This document shows positions 8,284-16,207 of a stretch of 29,030 nt of DNA, in pieces; position 1 is the stretch's first letter; every line of letters begins with the position of its first letter. Below the pieces are notes generated by a model, which made no database searches, had not been told where the DNA came from, and was given only the letters and a program-made list of their open reading frames with translations. The DNA comes from JAGVUD01 sp052033935 (GTDB taxonomy: Bacteria > Armatimonadota > UBA5829 > DSUL01): NCBI GenBank assembly GCA_052033935.1, contig JBPOJE010000076.1, positions 1-29,030 of the forward strand, read 5' to 3'. The translations under genes and the position numbers were made by a program.

Positions 8284-9368
8284 TTCGCGTACTCTTCCAG
8301 AATCTGGCCCACCCTGCGCACGCGCTCGATGTCGCAGACAGGCGAGGGCTCGTCGGAGATGCCGAGTATCAGGTTCGGGGAGAAAGTCTCGATGACGTCG
8401 CGCGTCATGCGCTCGAATGCATCGTAGTCCGAATCGGGCAGGAAGCTCGTCATCGGGATCCCGTCCAGCAGGATCAGGCCGCCGCTCAGGGCTTCCTTCA
8501 TCTCCTCGATTGTCAGGTCGCCCTGTGGCAGCGGAGTGAGCGCCTCGAAGCCGTCCACTCGGCAGTCGTGGGTGTACTTGAGCAGCAGCTTCACGTTGCC
8601 GTCAAAGTGCGTCTGCGTGAACTTCCCCGCAGCGCGTAAGCGGTCGCCGCGGTCCTGATACACCGGCAGTACGAACTCCTCGAACAGCGGCGGGGAGAGC
8701 AGATACTGATCCACATTGTCGCCGAAGTTGATGATGTTCACCGGTGACCCCAGCACGGCCTCGATCACCGGCTCGTCGGTCTCGTTGATCAGGCGCACCA
8801 GCCGCTCGATCAGGGGCCGGTCGTCAGCGAGCATGTAGGCCGTCTCCTGCCATCCGACGAGTTCGATGAGTATCCGCTGCATGTTGACGCGCGGCAGGAA
8901 GAGCATCGGCTCGGCGCGGTTGCCGATCATCTCGTCGCGCTGCCGGAAAAGCTCGATATCGAACCAGACCTTCCGCGTGCGCAGGATGTACTCGAGCGCA
9001 TCCACGTTCTTTGCGGTCTTGATCGGATACTCGGCGGTATGGGTGGCGAGGCCGCTGGTTGTGTGGCGCTCGGTCATCGTGCCGGCGGGAGTCCGGATAA
9101 TCCACGTGCCGCCGCCCGGCTCGGGGATCATCTCGGTGGTCACGTCGTCCGCGTTCTGGATGCGGAGGCACTCGTTGAAGTAGTGATACGGCCTGATGGA
9201 GCAGCCCAGGTCGTCATACACGTCCATAAGCTCCATGTTTCTGTAGCGCTCCGGAAGCGTCCCGCGCGCCTTGTTGTAGCCGTACCAATGCTCGATGCGG
9301 GGCTGGTAAACGATGTTATCCACGGGCTTGTGCTGGAATATTCGGAGCGTGCGTTCGCGGAAGGTCAT
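8280..9368 (-). CDS. Uroporphyrinogen decarboxylase-like (URO-D/MtaA fold) protein
   Basis: This is a 362-residue cytoplasmic protein of the URO-D superfamily. The N-terminus MTFRERTLRIFQHKPVDNIV, the central FLPRVNMQRILIELVGWQ, SPPLFEEFVLPVYQDRGDRL, THFDGNVKLLL (H254) and the C-terminal ISDEPSPVCDIERVRRVGQIL are typical of the divergent MtaA/CmuA-like branch, not of true HemE. That branch includes corrinoid- or thiol-dependent methyltransferases and many uncharacterised enzymes. The substrate here is unknown. The ATG at 9368 follows GGGGAGCAGG. The stop overlaps the exporter start by four bases, so the two proteins may act together. Confidence 0.82.
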   Translation of the reverse strand: MTFRERTLRIFQHKPVDNIVYQPRIEHWYGYNKARGTLPERYRNMELMDVYDDLGCSIRPYHYFNECLRIQNADDVTTEMIPEPGGGTWIIRTPAGTMTERHTTSGLATHTAEYPIKTAKNVDALEYILRTRKVWFDIELFRQRDEMIGNRAEPMLFLPRVNMQRILIELVGWQETAYMLADDRPLIERLVRLINETDEPVIEAVLGSPVNIINFGDNVDQYLLSPPLFEEFVLPVYQDRGDRLRAAGKFTQTHFDGNVKLLLKYTHDCRVDGFEALTPLPQGDLTIEEMKEALSGGLILLDGIPMTSFLPDSDYDAFERMTRDVIETFSPNLILGISDEPSPVCDIERVRRVGQILEEYAK

Positions 9369-9412
9369 AGAAACCTGCTCCCCGGGAGCCAGAGGGCCGC
9401 AGTCATGGTAAC

Positions 9413-9447
9413 GGCCTGCGCGGCAAAAGTCAAAAACACCGCAGGCC
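9413..9447 (-). terminator. Hairpin between glyS and the UroD-like gene
   Basis: GGCCTGC (9413-9419) pairs with GCAGGCC (9441-9447), and CGG/CCG extends the stem past a small bulge around an A-rich loop. It lies 53-87 bases after the glyS stop in the minus direction. No T run follows the stem on that strand, so termination is possible but weakly supported. The rest of 9369-9499 holds nothing recognised. Confidence 0.3.
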
Positions 9448-9499
9448 GGCGCGTCAGTTATTGATCCCGGTCAGGGCCGCTGCCCCGGCGGCGTAACGC

Positions 9500-10882
9500 C
9501 TACGCCAGCAGCCGCGCCCGGATAACCCCCAGCAGATCGTCAATCGCCAGGCGCTCCTGCTGCATGGTGTCGCGGTCGCGCAGCGTGACGGTGCGGTCCG
9601 TCAGCGTCTGGAAGTCCACCGTGACGCACCAGGGCGTGCCGACCTCGTCCTGACGGCGATAGAGCTTGCCGATGCCGGCGGTGTCATCGTACACCGCCCG
9701 CATCTCGCCGGAGGATTGGAGCAGGTTCTTGATATCTTTGGCGGTCGCGACGATCTCCGGGGCGTTCTTCTTGAGCGGCAGCACAGCGACCTTGATAGGC
9801 GCCAAGCGCGGCGGCAGGCGCAGCACGACGCGCTTCTCGCCGTTCTCCAGCGTTTCCTCGTCGTAAGCGGCGCAGATTGCCGCGAGCACGCCCCGGTCCA
9901 CGCCGGCTGAAGGCTCAATCACGAACGGGATGATATGCTTGTTCGTCACATGGTCAAAATAGGTGAGCTTCTCGTTGGACTGGCTGTTCTCGATGACCTT
10001 CGCCGTCAGCCCCAGACTGCCCTGATCGCGTGAGTGCGACCCCAGGTCGAAGTCGGTGCGGTTGGCGATGCCTTCCAGCTCGTCGTACCCGAGCGTCGGG
10101 AAGTTGTAGAGCAGGTCCACTGTCCGCTTGGAATAGTGCGACAGCTTCTCTTTCGGGTGCTCGTAGAGCTTCAGGTTCTCCGGCTTCAGGCCGATCTCGC
10201 CGGTCCACCATTTCAGGTGGTCCTGAATCCAGCGCTCGTGCTCCTCTTCGTCGTCGCCCGGACGCACGAAGTATTCGATCTCCATCTGCTCGAACTCGCG
10301 GACGCGGAACAAAAAGTTGCGGGGCGTAATCTCGTTGCGGAACGCCTTGCCGGTCTGGGCGATGCCGAACGGGAGCTTGCGGTTGGTCGAGTCCAGGACG
10401 TTGCGGAAGTTGACGAAGATCCCCTGCGCTGTCTCCGGCCGCAGATACGCGAACGACTCGGAATCCTCCACCGGCCCCACTTGCGTCTTGAACATCATAT
10501 TGAAGCTGCGCGGCTCGGTGAAGACACCCTCGCACTCGCCGGGGCGCTTGTTCGGGTGTTTCAGGCAGACGGCCTCTTCGAGCTTGTCGGCGCGGAATCG
10601 GCCCTTGCAGACCTTGCAGTCAATCATCGGATCAATGAACTGCTCTTCGTGCCCGGAGTACTTCCAGACGAGGCGGTGCATGATGAGGGCGGCGTCTATG
10701 CCCTCCATATCGTCGCGCTCGTAAACATTGTGCTGCCACCAGAGGCGCTTCAGATTGTTCTTCAGCTCGACGCCTAGGGGGCCGTAGTCGTAGGCGCCCT
10801 GCATTCCGCCGTAAATCTCGCTCGACTGAAAGATGAAGCCGCGCCGTTTGCACAGCGAGACGATGGTGTCCAACTCAACCAA
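9500..10882 (-). CDS. glyS: Glycyl-tRNA synthetase, single-chain alpha2 type
   Basis: This is a 460-residue class II aminoacyl-tRNA synthetase that charges tRNA-Gly in the cytoplasm. It is the homodimeric type (also called glyQS), not the bacterial alpha2-beta2 type. Visible landmarks are VSLCKRRGFIFQSSEIYGG at the N-terminus, a cysteine-rich zinc-type insert (CKVCKGRF and later CLKHP), FAYLRPETAQGIFVNF, the motif 2 region FRNEITPRNFLFRVREFEQM, and the C-terminal anticodon-binding domain (PIKVAVLPLKK onward). The start is TTG at 10882, eight or so bases after AGGAAGGA. No better start fits the N-terminal motif. The ribosome binding site overlaps the end of the upstream NlpC gene, 14 bp away, so the two are probably cotranscribed. 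Confidence 0.93.
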   Translation of the reverse strand: MVELDTIVSLCKRRGFIFQSSEIYGGMQGAYDYGPLGVELKNNLKRLWWQHNVYERDDMEGIDAALIMHRLVWKYSGHEEQFIDPMIDCKVCKGRFRADKLEEAVCLKHPNKRPGECEGVFTEPRSFNMMFKTQVGPVEDSESFAYLRPETAQGIFVNFRNVLDSTNRKLPFGIAQTGKAFRNEITPRNFLFRVREFEQMEIEYFVRPGDDEEEHERWIQDHLKWWTGEIGLKPENLKLYEHPKEKLSHYSKRTVDLLYNFPTLGYDELEGIANRTDFDLGSHSRDQGSLGLTAKVIENSQSNEKLTYFDHVTNKHIIPFVIEPSAGVDRGVLAAICAAYDEETLENGEKRVVLRLPPRLAPIKVAVLPLKKNAPEIVATAKDIKNLLQSSGEMRAVYDDTAGIGKLYRRQDEVGTPWCVTVDFQTLTDRTVTLRDRDTMQQERLAIDDLLGVIRARLLA

Positions 10883-10896
10883 GAGGGATGTCCTTC

Positions 10897-11772
10897 CTAT
10901 TGGGCTGCAGGTGCTGCTTCAGCCCGCTTTTCGAATTCCATCCGCCGGGCACCCCAGAAGACGTCCCAATAGTACCCGCTGAACAGCGGCGAGATGGTGA
11001 CGCCCACGCTCTGGCCGGCGGCGTGGATGAACTCCCCTTCGCCGATATACAGGCCGATGTGCGTGATTCTCTTGCGCTCGGTGTCGTTCGGGCCGCAGAA
11101 AAAGACTAGGTCGCCCGGCGCGAGATCGTCCGGGTCAACGGGGAACGTCCGTGGGTCGTGCGCCTGGATGCCTGCGTCGCGTAGAAGCTGGCAGCCGTTG
11201 ATATGATAGACGAGCTGCACGAAGCCACTGCAGTCAATGCCGAACGGCGTGGTGCCGCCCCAGAGGTACGGCGTGCCGATGAAACGCCGCGCCTGCCGCA
11301 CCAGGGCGTCGCCCTTGGGGGTTCGGGGCGCTTCAGGCACCGCGTCAACGATGGCGATGTCGCGGACGGGAACCCAGCCCGCGCGGCCGTCCGGGAGCCT
11401 CGCCTCGATAAGCCCGCCCATGCGGTCGCCGATGTCAAATTCGGTGGAGACGACCAGCTTTGTCAGTATGTCTGAGAACGGTTTCGGGTCCTTGCGGAGG
11501 TCGGTGATCAGCGCCTTGACGCGCCCGAATGGCTTACAGGCGGGGTACGCAGCGTACTGGTCCGCTTCCTGCGTGAATCGCGCCTGCAACCAGCCCGTGT
11601 ACGAGTCCCAGAGCTCCACGTGCATCCATTTGTCGCGCACTTCGAGGAGGCGGGCAGGCTGCCCGAGAATGGCCTGGGTGACAAGCTCCGTACCCCCGTC
11701 GGGCTCGAGGTGTACGTTTACGACGTTCTTTGATATCGTGAGTGATTGAATCGAACTGATCCTCTGAGTCAA
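10897..11772 (-). CDS. NlpC/P60-family cell-wall peptidase with SH3-like domains
   Basis: This is a 291-residue protein. Two SH3b-like regions (about residues 18-65 and 105-135) precede the papain-like NlpC/P60 domain (about 155-280). The catalytic residues are visible: C181 in GIDCSGFVQLVYH, H238 in ITHIGLYIGEG and a third polar residue, the H of FIHAAG. Such enzymes, including YkfC-like ones, cleave gamma-D-glutamyl-diamino acid bonds in peptidoglycan peptides. No signal peptide is seen, so a cytoplasmic role on recycled muropeptides is more likely than wall lysis, provided the start is right. The start TTG at 11772 is chosen because GGAAGG lies about eight bases upstream. It sits directly upstream of glyS. 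Confidence 0.87.
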   Translation of the reverse strand: MTQRISSIQSLTISKNVVNVHLEPDGGTELVTQAILGQPARLLEVRDKWMHVELWDSYTGWLQARFTQEADQYAAYPACKPFGRVKALITDLRKDPKPFSDILTKLVVSTEFDIGDRMGGLIEARLPDGRAGWVPVRDIAIVDAVPEAPRTPKGDALVRQARRFIGTPYLWGGTTPFGIDCSGFVQLVYHINGCQLLRDAGIQAHDPRTFPVDPDDLAPGDLVFFCGPNDTERKRITHIGLYIGEGEFIHAAGQSVGVTISPLFSGYYWDVFWGARRMEFEKRAEAAPAAQ

Positions 11773-11914
11773 TTACAGGTCCTTCCAGTACCTGGCACGG
11801 TACCCGGCCAGCCACCGGCGTTCTCCATGGGCGCCACGCGGACGAGTGAAGACAGCACGAGCGATGGCTGGCTCGCAGTGTGTGCCGTCAAGGCAAGAAG
11901 CCTCTCCGAAGCGG

Positions 11915-12604
11915 CTACGGCTGGGGCGTCGTCGGTTCCGGTCTCACCCACCAGGGGCTGAACAGCCAGACCGGGTCCACATATCGGATTTCCTTCCATG
12001 TGAGGTTTTTCGCGTGGCCGTCGAAGAACCCCATATTCCATGAGGAGTCCGGGTACTTCCTGTTGTGCCACTGGGCATTCCAAGAGTTCGGGTTCGGCCC
12101 GGTCGAGTAGCTGACCTGGAACGTGTCGAGCACGACAATCGCCTTCATCATATCCCGTGCCTGGTCCATCTTCACCGGCTTCGGTTGCTTGTTGTAGAAC
12201 GAGTTGGCGTAGTTAGTGACGTAGCTTGACCCGTACTCCTTGAAGCAGTTCTTCACCTTCTGCCGGCTGGCGAGCCAGGTCACACCTTTGTCCGAAGGGC
12301 ACCTCCAGACGTCCTTGCTCTTAGTGTAGCCACTCAGCACGTCCCAGAACAGGGGCGTGTCTCTACACTCGGGATGCTGCAGCTTGTCCTCGAAGTCCGC
12401 GGAAACCGGCCAGAAGCCGTTGTTGTCGTTGGCGTACATCAGAACCGCTGCGGTGATCTGCTTGACGTTGCTCAGGCACGAGGCCGTTCGCGCGCGCTCG
12501 CGCGCCTGCGCGAAAACAGGGAACAGAATGGCGGCGAGTATCGCTATGATTGCTATTACGACGAGCAGTTCGATCAGGGTAAAGCCGCTGTTCTTGTGAG
12601 TCAT
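11915..12604 (-). CDS. DUF1559 / H-X9-DG prepilin-like protein
   Basis: This is a 229-residue pseudopilin-like protein. The start is ATG at 12604, preceded by GGAGGACATTACTT, a good ribosome binding site; the frame is open further upstream but without support. The leader MTHKNSG is followed by the prepilin cleavage site and helix FTLIELLVVIAIIAILAAIL, then FPVFAQARERAR and CLSNVKQITAAVLMYANDN. The FPVFAQARERAR stretch is the form common in Armatimonadota. The C-terminal FFDGHAKNLTWKEI is the family's DGH motif. It probably uses the general secretion/pilus machinery and sits at the cell surface. It is transcribed divergently from gyrB and is probably monocistronic. Confidence 0.9.
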   Translation of the reverse strand: MTHKNSGFTLIELLVVIAIIAILAAILFPVFAQARERARTASCLSNVKQITAAVLMYANDNNGFWPVSADFEDKLQHPECRDTPLFWDVLSGYTKSKDVWRCPSDKGVTWLASRQKVKNCFKEYGSSYVTNYANSFYNKQPKPVKMDQARDMMKAIVVLDTFQVSYSTGPNPNSWNAQWHNRKYPDSSWNMGFFDGHAKNLTWKEIRYVDPVWLFSPWWVRPEPTTPQP

Positions 12605-12714
12605 AAGTAATGTCCTCCAGACCGGAAGAATCACCCGGAGCCATGGCCGCCCCGAACCAACGGCAAAGCGGAGTGCAACAGCGCTGCCGGGGTGGTGGCG
12701 ATGCCGGATGCAAA

Positions 12715-12720
12715 ACTATA
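12715..12720 (-). promoter_or_regulatory. Possible -10 box for the prepilin gene
   Basis: Read on the minus strand, this is TATAGT, about 110 bases upstream of the prepilin ATG. No good -35 hexamer lies at the normal distance (TTGCCC is 21 bases away), so the call is weak. Confidence 0.25.
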
Positions 12721-12830
12721 CTACCACCGGACGCCGCGGCAGGGCAAGCGGTTTTCTGTGCGTAAGGCAGCCAATCGCATTATGTGCCTGAAGAGCGCCC
12801 GCGCGCGGGTGTTCTCACGAGGGTTTGAAG

Positions 12831-12860
12831 TTGACCAGGAAGAGCCTCCGGTGGTATAAT
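12831..12860 (+). promoter_or_regulatory. Sigma70-type promoter of gyrB
   Basis: TTGACC (12831-12836) and a perfect TATAAT (12855-12860) are separated by 18 bases. Transcription would start near 12867, giving a short leader that carries the ribosome binding site GGAAGGAT before the gyrB ATG at 12885. This is the best housekeeping promoter in the window. Confidence 0.75.
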
Positions 12861-12884
12861 GCAACGGAAGGATAAGAGCATTTT

Positions 12885-15005
12885 ATGGCCCACAAGGCAG
12901 ACAAAACTCCGAAGGATTCGGAACCGCTTGAGCCTCAGGAAGAGGCGTCCAAAGCTTCTCACAACCGCGTCGAAGGCCAGTACGAAGCCGATAATATCAC
13001 CGTCCTGAAGGGACTCGAGGGAGTCCGCAGGCGCCCGGACATGTACATCGGGGACCGGGGCACGCGCGGCCTGCATCATCTGTTCATCGAAGTCGTTGAC
13101 AACTCGATTGACGAGTCGCTGGCGGGCTTCTGCAACAAGATTGATGTCGTGCTGCACGAAGATCAGTCGCTGACGGTTGTGGACAACGGGCGCGGCATTC
13201 CCGTTGACGTCAACACCGAGACAGGGCTTCCGGGCGTCACCGTCGCGCTGACGATGCTGCATGCGGGCGGCAAGTTCGGCGGCGGCGGCTACAAATTCTC
13301 GGGCGGGCTGCACGGCATCGGCCTGTCTGCCGTGAACGCGCTCTCGAAGTGGCTGGTCGTCGAGGTCCGGCGCGATGGCAAGGTGTACCGGCAGCGCTTC
13401 GAGCGTGGCGAGATAGTGAGCGATCTCGAGATTGTCGGCAAGTCCGATCATACCGGCACCACTGTAAGCTGGCTGTCGGACGAAGAGATTTTCGGGCCGA
13501 TCCTCTATCACCGCGATATTCTGGTGCAGCGGCTTCGGCACCTCTCCTATCTGAACCCCACCGTGACGCTCACGTTTACGGATGAGGTGACGGGCGAGAC
13601 GCAGACGTTCTTCCATAAAGACGGTCTGGTGGCGTTTGTTGGCGACCTTGCCAGAAACAAAGACCCGCTGCACAAGCCCATCTTTATTTCCCGCTTGCGC
13701 GACGGCGTTGACGTGGAGGTGGCCCTCCAGTACAACCAGAGCTACCAGGAACTGATCTACACCTTCGCCAACAACATTTACACGCAGGACGGCGGGACCC
13801 ATCTCTCCGGCTTCAAGACGGCGCTGACGCGCGTGCTGAACGCCTACGCCCGCAAGTCGGGGGCGCTCAAGGAGAAGGACCAGAACTTCTCGGGCGACGA
13901 CGTGCGCGAGGGCCTGACCGCGGTCATCTCCGTGAAGCTCGTGAACCCGCAGTTTGAATCTCAGACGAAGGTGCGGCTGGCGAATCAGGACGTTGATGGG
14001 ATCGTAAACTCGGCGGTGGGCGAGGAGCTTACGCATTTTCTGGACGAGAACCCGGCAGTTGCAAAGCGGGTTATTGACAAATGCGTCACTGCCGCCCGTG
14101 CGCGGGAGGCGGCAAGGCGGGCGGCGGACGCCGTCAAACGTCAGAACGCGCTGAGTGTGGGCGGGCTGCTCGGAAAGCTGGCTGACTGCACCGAGCGCGA
14201 CCCGAGCAAATGCGAGCTGTACATCGTGGAGGGCGACTCGGCGGGAGGCTCGGCCAAGCAGGGGCGCAACCGCGTGACGCAGGCCGTTCTGCCGTTGAGG
14301 GGAAAGATTCTAAACGTCGAGAAGGCGCGCATAGACAAGGCACTTGAAAACGCCGAGATCCGCTCGCTGATCACCGCGCTCGGCACGGGTATCTCCATCA
14401 GCAGCCTGGGCACCGGCGAAGGGGATGACGACGAGGACCAGACAACTCTCGACCTCTCCGACGCCGATCTCGAAGCCGAGGCCGAAGCGAACGCCACCAG
14501 CCGCGGCAACGGCAACGGCAAGAACGGGCAGAAGATGTTCGACCTGTCGAAGCTGCGCTACCACCGCGTCATCATCATGACGGACGCTGACGTGGACGGC
14601 GATCACATCCGCACGCTTCTGCTGACCTTCTTCTTCCGCTACATGACGCCGCTCATCGAGCACGGGCATGTTTACGTTGCGCAGCCGCCACTTTACCGCG
14701 TGAAGGCCGGCAAAGACAACCAGTGGTGGTGCAAGAACGACGAGGAGCTGAACGCTCTGCTCAAGACGCTCAAGCGCAAGGATGTTGTCGTCAGCCGTTT
14801 CAAGGGTCTGGGGGAGATGAACGCCGAGCACCTCGCCGACACCACCATGGACCCCGAGAAGCGCGAGCTTGCGCGGGTGACGCTCGAGGACTCCATGGAA
14901 GCGAACGAGATATTCACCGTTCTGATGGGCGACAAGGTGGAGCCGCGCCGCGAGTTCATCGAGCGCTACGCAAAAGAGGTGAAGAACCTCGACTGGCACG
15001 CGTAA
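12885..15005 (+). CDS. gyrB: DNA gyrase subunit B
   Basis: This is a 706-residue ATPase subunit of DNA gyrase, which with GyrA introduces negative supercoils. The GHKL ATPase domain shows VRRRPDMYIGD, EVVDNSIDESLAGF (N73), VVDNGRGIPV and GGLHGIGLSAVNALS. The transducer domain follows. The TOPRIM domain has YIVEGDSAGGSAKQGRNR (E449), LPLRGKILNVEKARIDK and IIMTDADVDGDHIR. The C-terminus ends FIERYAKEVKNLDWHA, as in gyrases. An acidic, low-complexity insert of about 49 residues (roughly 503-551) splits the TOPRIM domain between ITALGTGI and FDLSKLRYHR, where E. coli-like proteins need only a few residues. GyrB rather than ParE is favoured by overall similarity. gyrA is not in the window. Confidence 0.95.
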   Translation: MAHKADKTPKDSEPLEPQEEASKASHNRVEGQYEADNITVLKGLEGVRRRPDMYIGDRGTRGLHHLFIEVVDNSIDESLAGFCNKIDVVLHEDQSLTVVDNGRGIPVDVNTETGLPGVTVALTMLHAGGKFGGGGYKFSGGLHGIGLSAVNALSKWLVVEVRRDGKVYRQRFERGEIVSDLEIVGKSDHTGTTVSWLSDEEIFGPILYHRDILVQRLRHLSYLNPTVTLTFTDEVTGETQTFFHKDGLVAFVGDLARNKDPLHKPIFISRLRDGVDVEVALQYNQSYQELIYTFANNIYTQDGGTHLSGFKTALTRVLNAYARKSGALKEKDQNFSGDDVREGLTAVISVKLVNPQFESQTKVRLANQDVDGIVNSAVGEELTHFLDENPAVAKRVIDKCVTAARAREAARRAADAVKRQNALSVGGLLGKLADCTERDPSKCELYIVEGDSAGGSAKQGRNRVTQAVLPLRGKILNVEKARIDKALENAEIRSLITALGTGISISSLGTGEGDDDEDQTTLDLSDADLEAEAEANATSRGNGNGKNGQKMFDLSKLRYHRVIIMTDADVDGDHIRTLLLTFFFRYMTPLIEHGHVYVAQPPLYRVKAGKDNQWWCKNDEELNALLKTLKRKDVVVSRFKGLGEMNAEHLADTTMDPEKRELARVTLEDSMEANEIFTVLMGDKVEPRREFIERYAKEVKNLDWHA

Positions 15006-15052
15006 GGGCGACTCGCGAGCACCAGAAGCCTCCGAAAGGGGCCGCGCGAGCG

Positions 15053-16075
15053 ATGGCCTCCCTCCCGCTGATCTCAATCCTGATGCCTGTGTATCAGGCG
15101 GCGCGGCATATTGAGCGCGCCGTTGAGAGCATTCTCGCCCAGACGTTCGGCGATTGGGAGCTTGTGGCGCTCGACGACGGATCCACCGACGAGACCCCTC
15201 ATATCCTGACTCGCTTGGCCGCTTCCGACAGCCGCATCCGCCATATCAGGCTTTCGCACTGCGGCATCGCGGGCGCTCTGAACCAAGGCATTGCCGCCGC
15301 GCGGGGCGAGTGGATTGCCCGGATGGACGCCGACGACCGTATGCTGCCCCAGCGTCTGGAAGCCCAGCTCGAATTCGCGGCTTCGCACCCCGAACTCGCC
15401 CTGACCGGGTGCTTCGTGCGGCTTGTCTCAGAGATGCCTCCCGCCCGCGAGCCGGGCATGCAGCGCTTCGTGAACTGGGCCAATGCGCTCGTGACTCCTC
15501 AGGATATCGCGCGGGAGATGTTCGTGGACTGCCCTGTGCCGCACCCGTCGTTCTTCTTCCGGCGCGAGCTTCTTGAGCGCGAGGGAGGATATACGCGGGA
15601 GGACGAGCCCGAGGATTACGAGCTGGTTCTGCGGCTTCACGCGCGGGGATACCGGTTCGGCAAGGTTGCGGAGACGCTTCTGGAGTGGACCGACCGGCCC
15701 GGGCGGGCGTCGAGGACGCAGGAGACATACAGCCTGCAGCGGTTCCGTGCGCTCAAGGCGCGGTGCCTGCGCCAGACAGGCGCGCTCGGGCGCGGATTCT
15801 ACTTGTGGGGGGCGGGGAGCGTCGGCAAGAAGCTGCTGCTTGCGCTGCAGGCGGAAGGGCTGAACCCGGCGGCGCTTGTGGACATTGATCCGGACCGGAT
15901 CGGGCAGACGATCCACGGCTGCCGAGTGATTTCGCCAGACGAACTGCTGTCACTGCGCAGGCCCTGCGAGACGGTGCTGGGCGCGGTTGGAGCGCCGGGC
16001 GCCCGGGAGGACATCCGGGGGTTTCTGTCCGGCGCGGGCCTGCGGGAGCCGGAAGACCTCTTCTTCGCAGCCTGA
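15053..16075 (+). CDS. Family 2 glycosyltransferase with C-terminal nucleotide-binding-like domain
   Basis: This is a 340-residue protein. The GT2 (GT-A fold) domain is visible from residue 5: LISILMPVYQAARHIERAVE, VALDDGSTDETPHIL, RGEWIARMDADDRM (the metal-binding DxD), then VPHPSFFFRRELLEREGGY and EDEPEDYELVLRL, which carries the catalytic acidic region. After about residue 245 comes FYLWGAGSVGKKLLLALQAE, a Gly-rich Rossmann-like motif, followed by ALVDIDPDRIGQTIHGCRVI. This is the pattern of the small CoA/NAD-binding-like domain that accompanies some sugar-modifying enzymes. It probably transfers a sugar to a glycan or lipid at the inner face of the membrane. ATG at 15053 is chosen because the frame upstream lies inside gyrB. 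It follows gyrB by 47 bp. Confidence 0.85.
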   Translation: MASLPLISILMPVYQAARHIERAVESILAQTFGDWELVALDDGSTDETPHILTRLAASDSRIRHIRLSHCGIAGALNQGIAAARGEWIARMDADDRMLPQRLEAQLEFAASHPELALTGCFVRLVSEMPPAREPGMQRFVNWANALVTPQDIAREMFVDCPVPHPSFFFRRELLEREGGYTREDEPEDYELVLRLHARGYRFGKVAETLLEWTDRPGRASRTQETYSLQRFRALKARCLRQTGALGRGFYLWGAGSVGKKLLLALQAEGLNPAALVDIDPDRIGQTIHGCRVISPDELLSLRRPCETVLGAVGAPGAREDIRGFLSGAGLREPEDLFFAA

Positions 16076-16098
16076 GAGCGCCGTTGAGCCGTCCGCAA

Positions 16099-16126
16099 GA
16101 CGCCCACAAGGGGCTACGCTACCGGG
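16099..16126 (+). repeat. 28-bp direct repeat, copy 1
   Basis: This copy is identical over 28 bases to 18258-18285; the core is CCCACAAGGGGCTACGCTAC. A second shared block, TTTCGCGCAGA, follows at 16161-16171 here and at 18329-18339 at the other copy, so the repeat unit is probably a 70-80-bp dispersed intergenic element with a diverged middle. Confidence 0.85.
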
Positions 16127-16207
16127 TACGAGCTGCTTGTGCCCGGCCTCGCCGTTGCTGTTTCGCGCAGACCAGAATGGGCAGCCCGATCGTGGTTCAG
16201 TGCCGTC

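Noticed and set aside
12780..14036. 418-residue minus-strand open frame opposite gyrB
   Set aside because: It lies antisense to gyrB, whose motifs are unmistakable; the product is an artefact of high GC.
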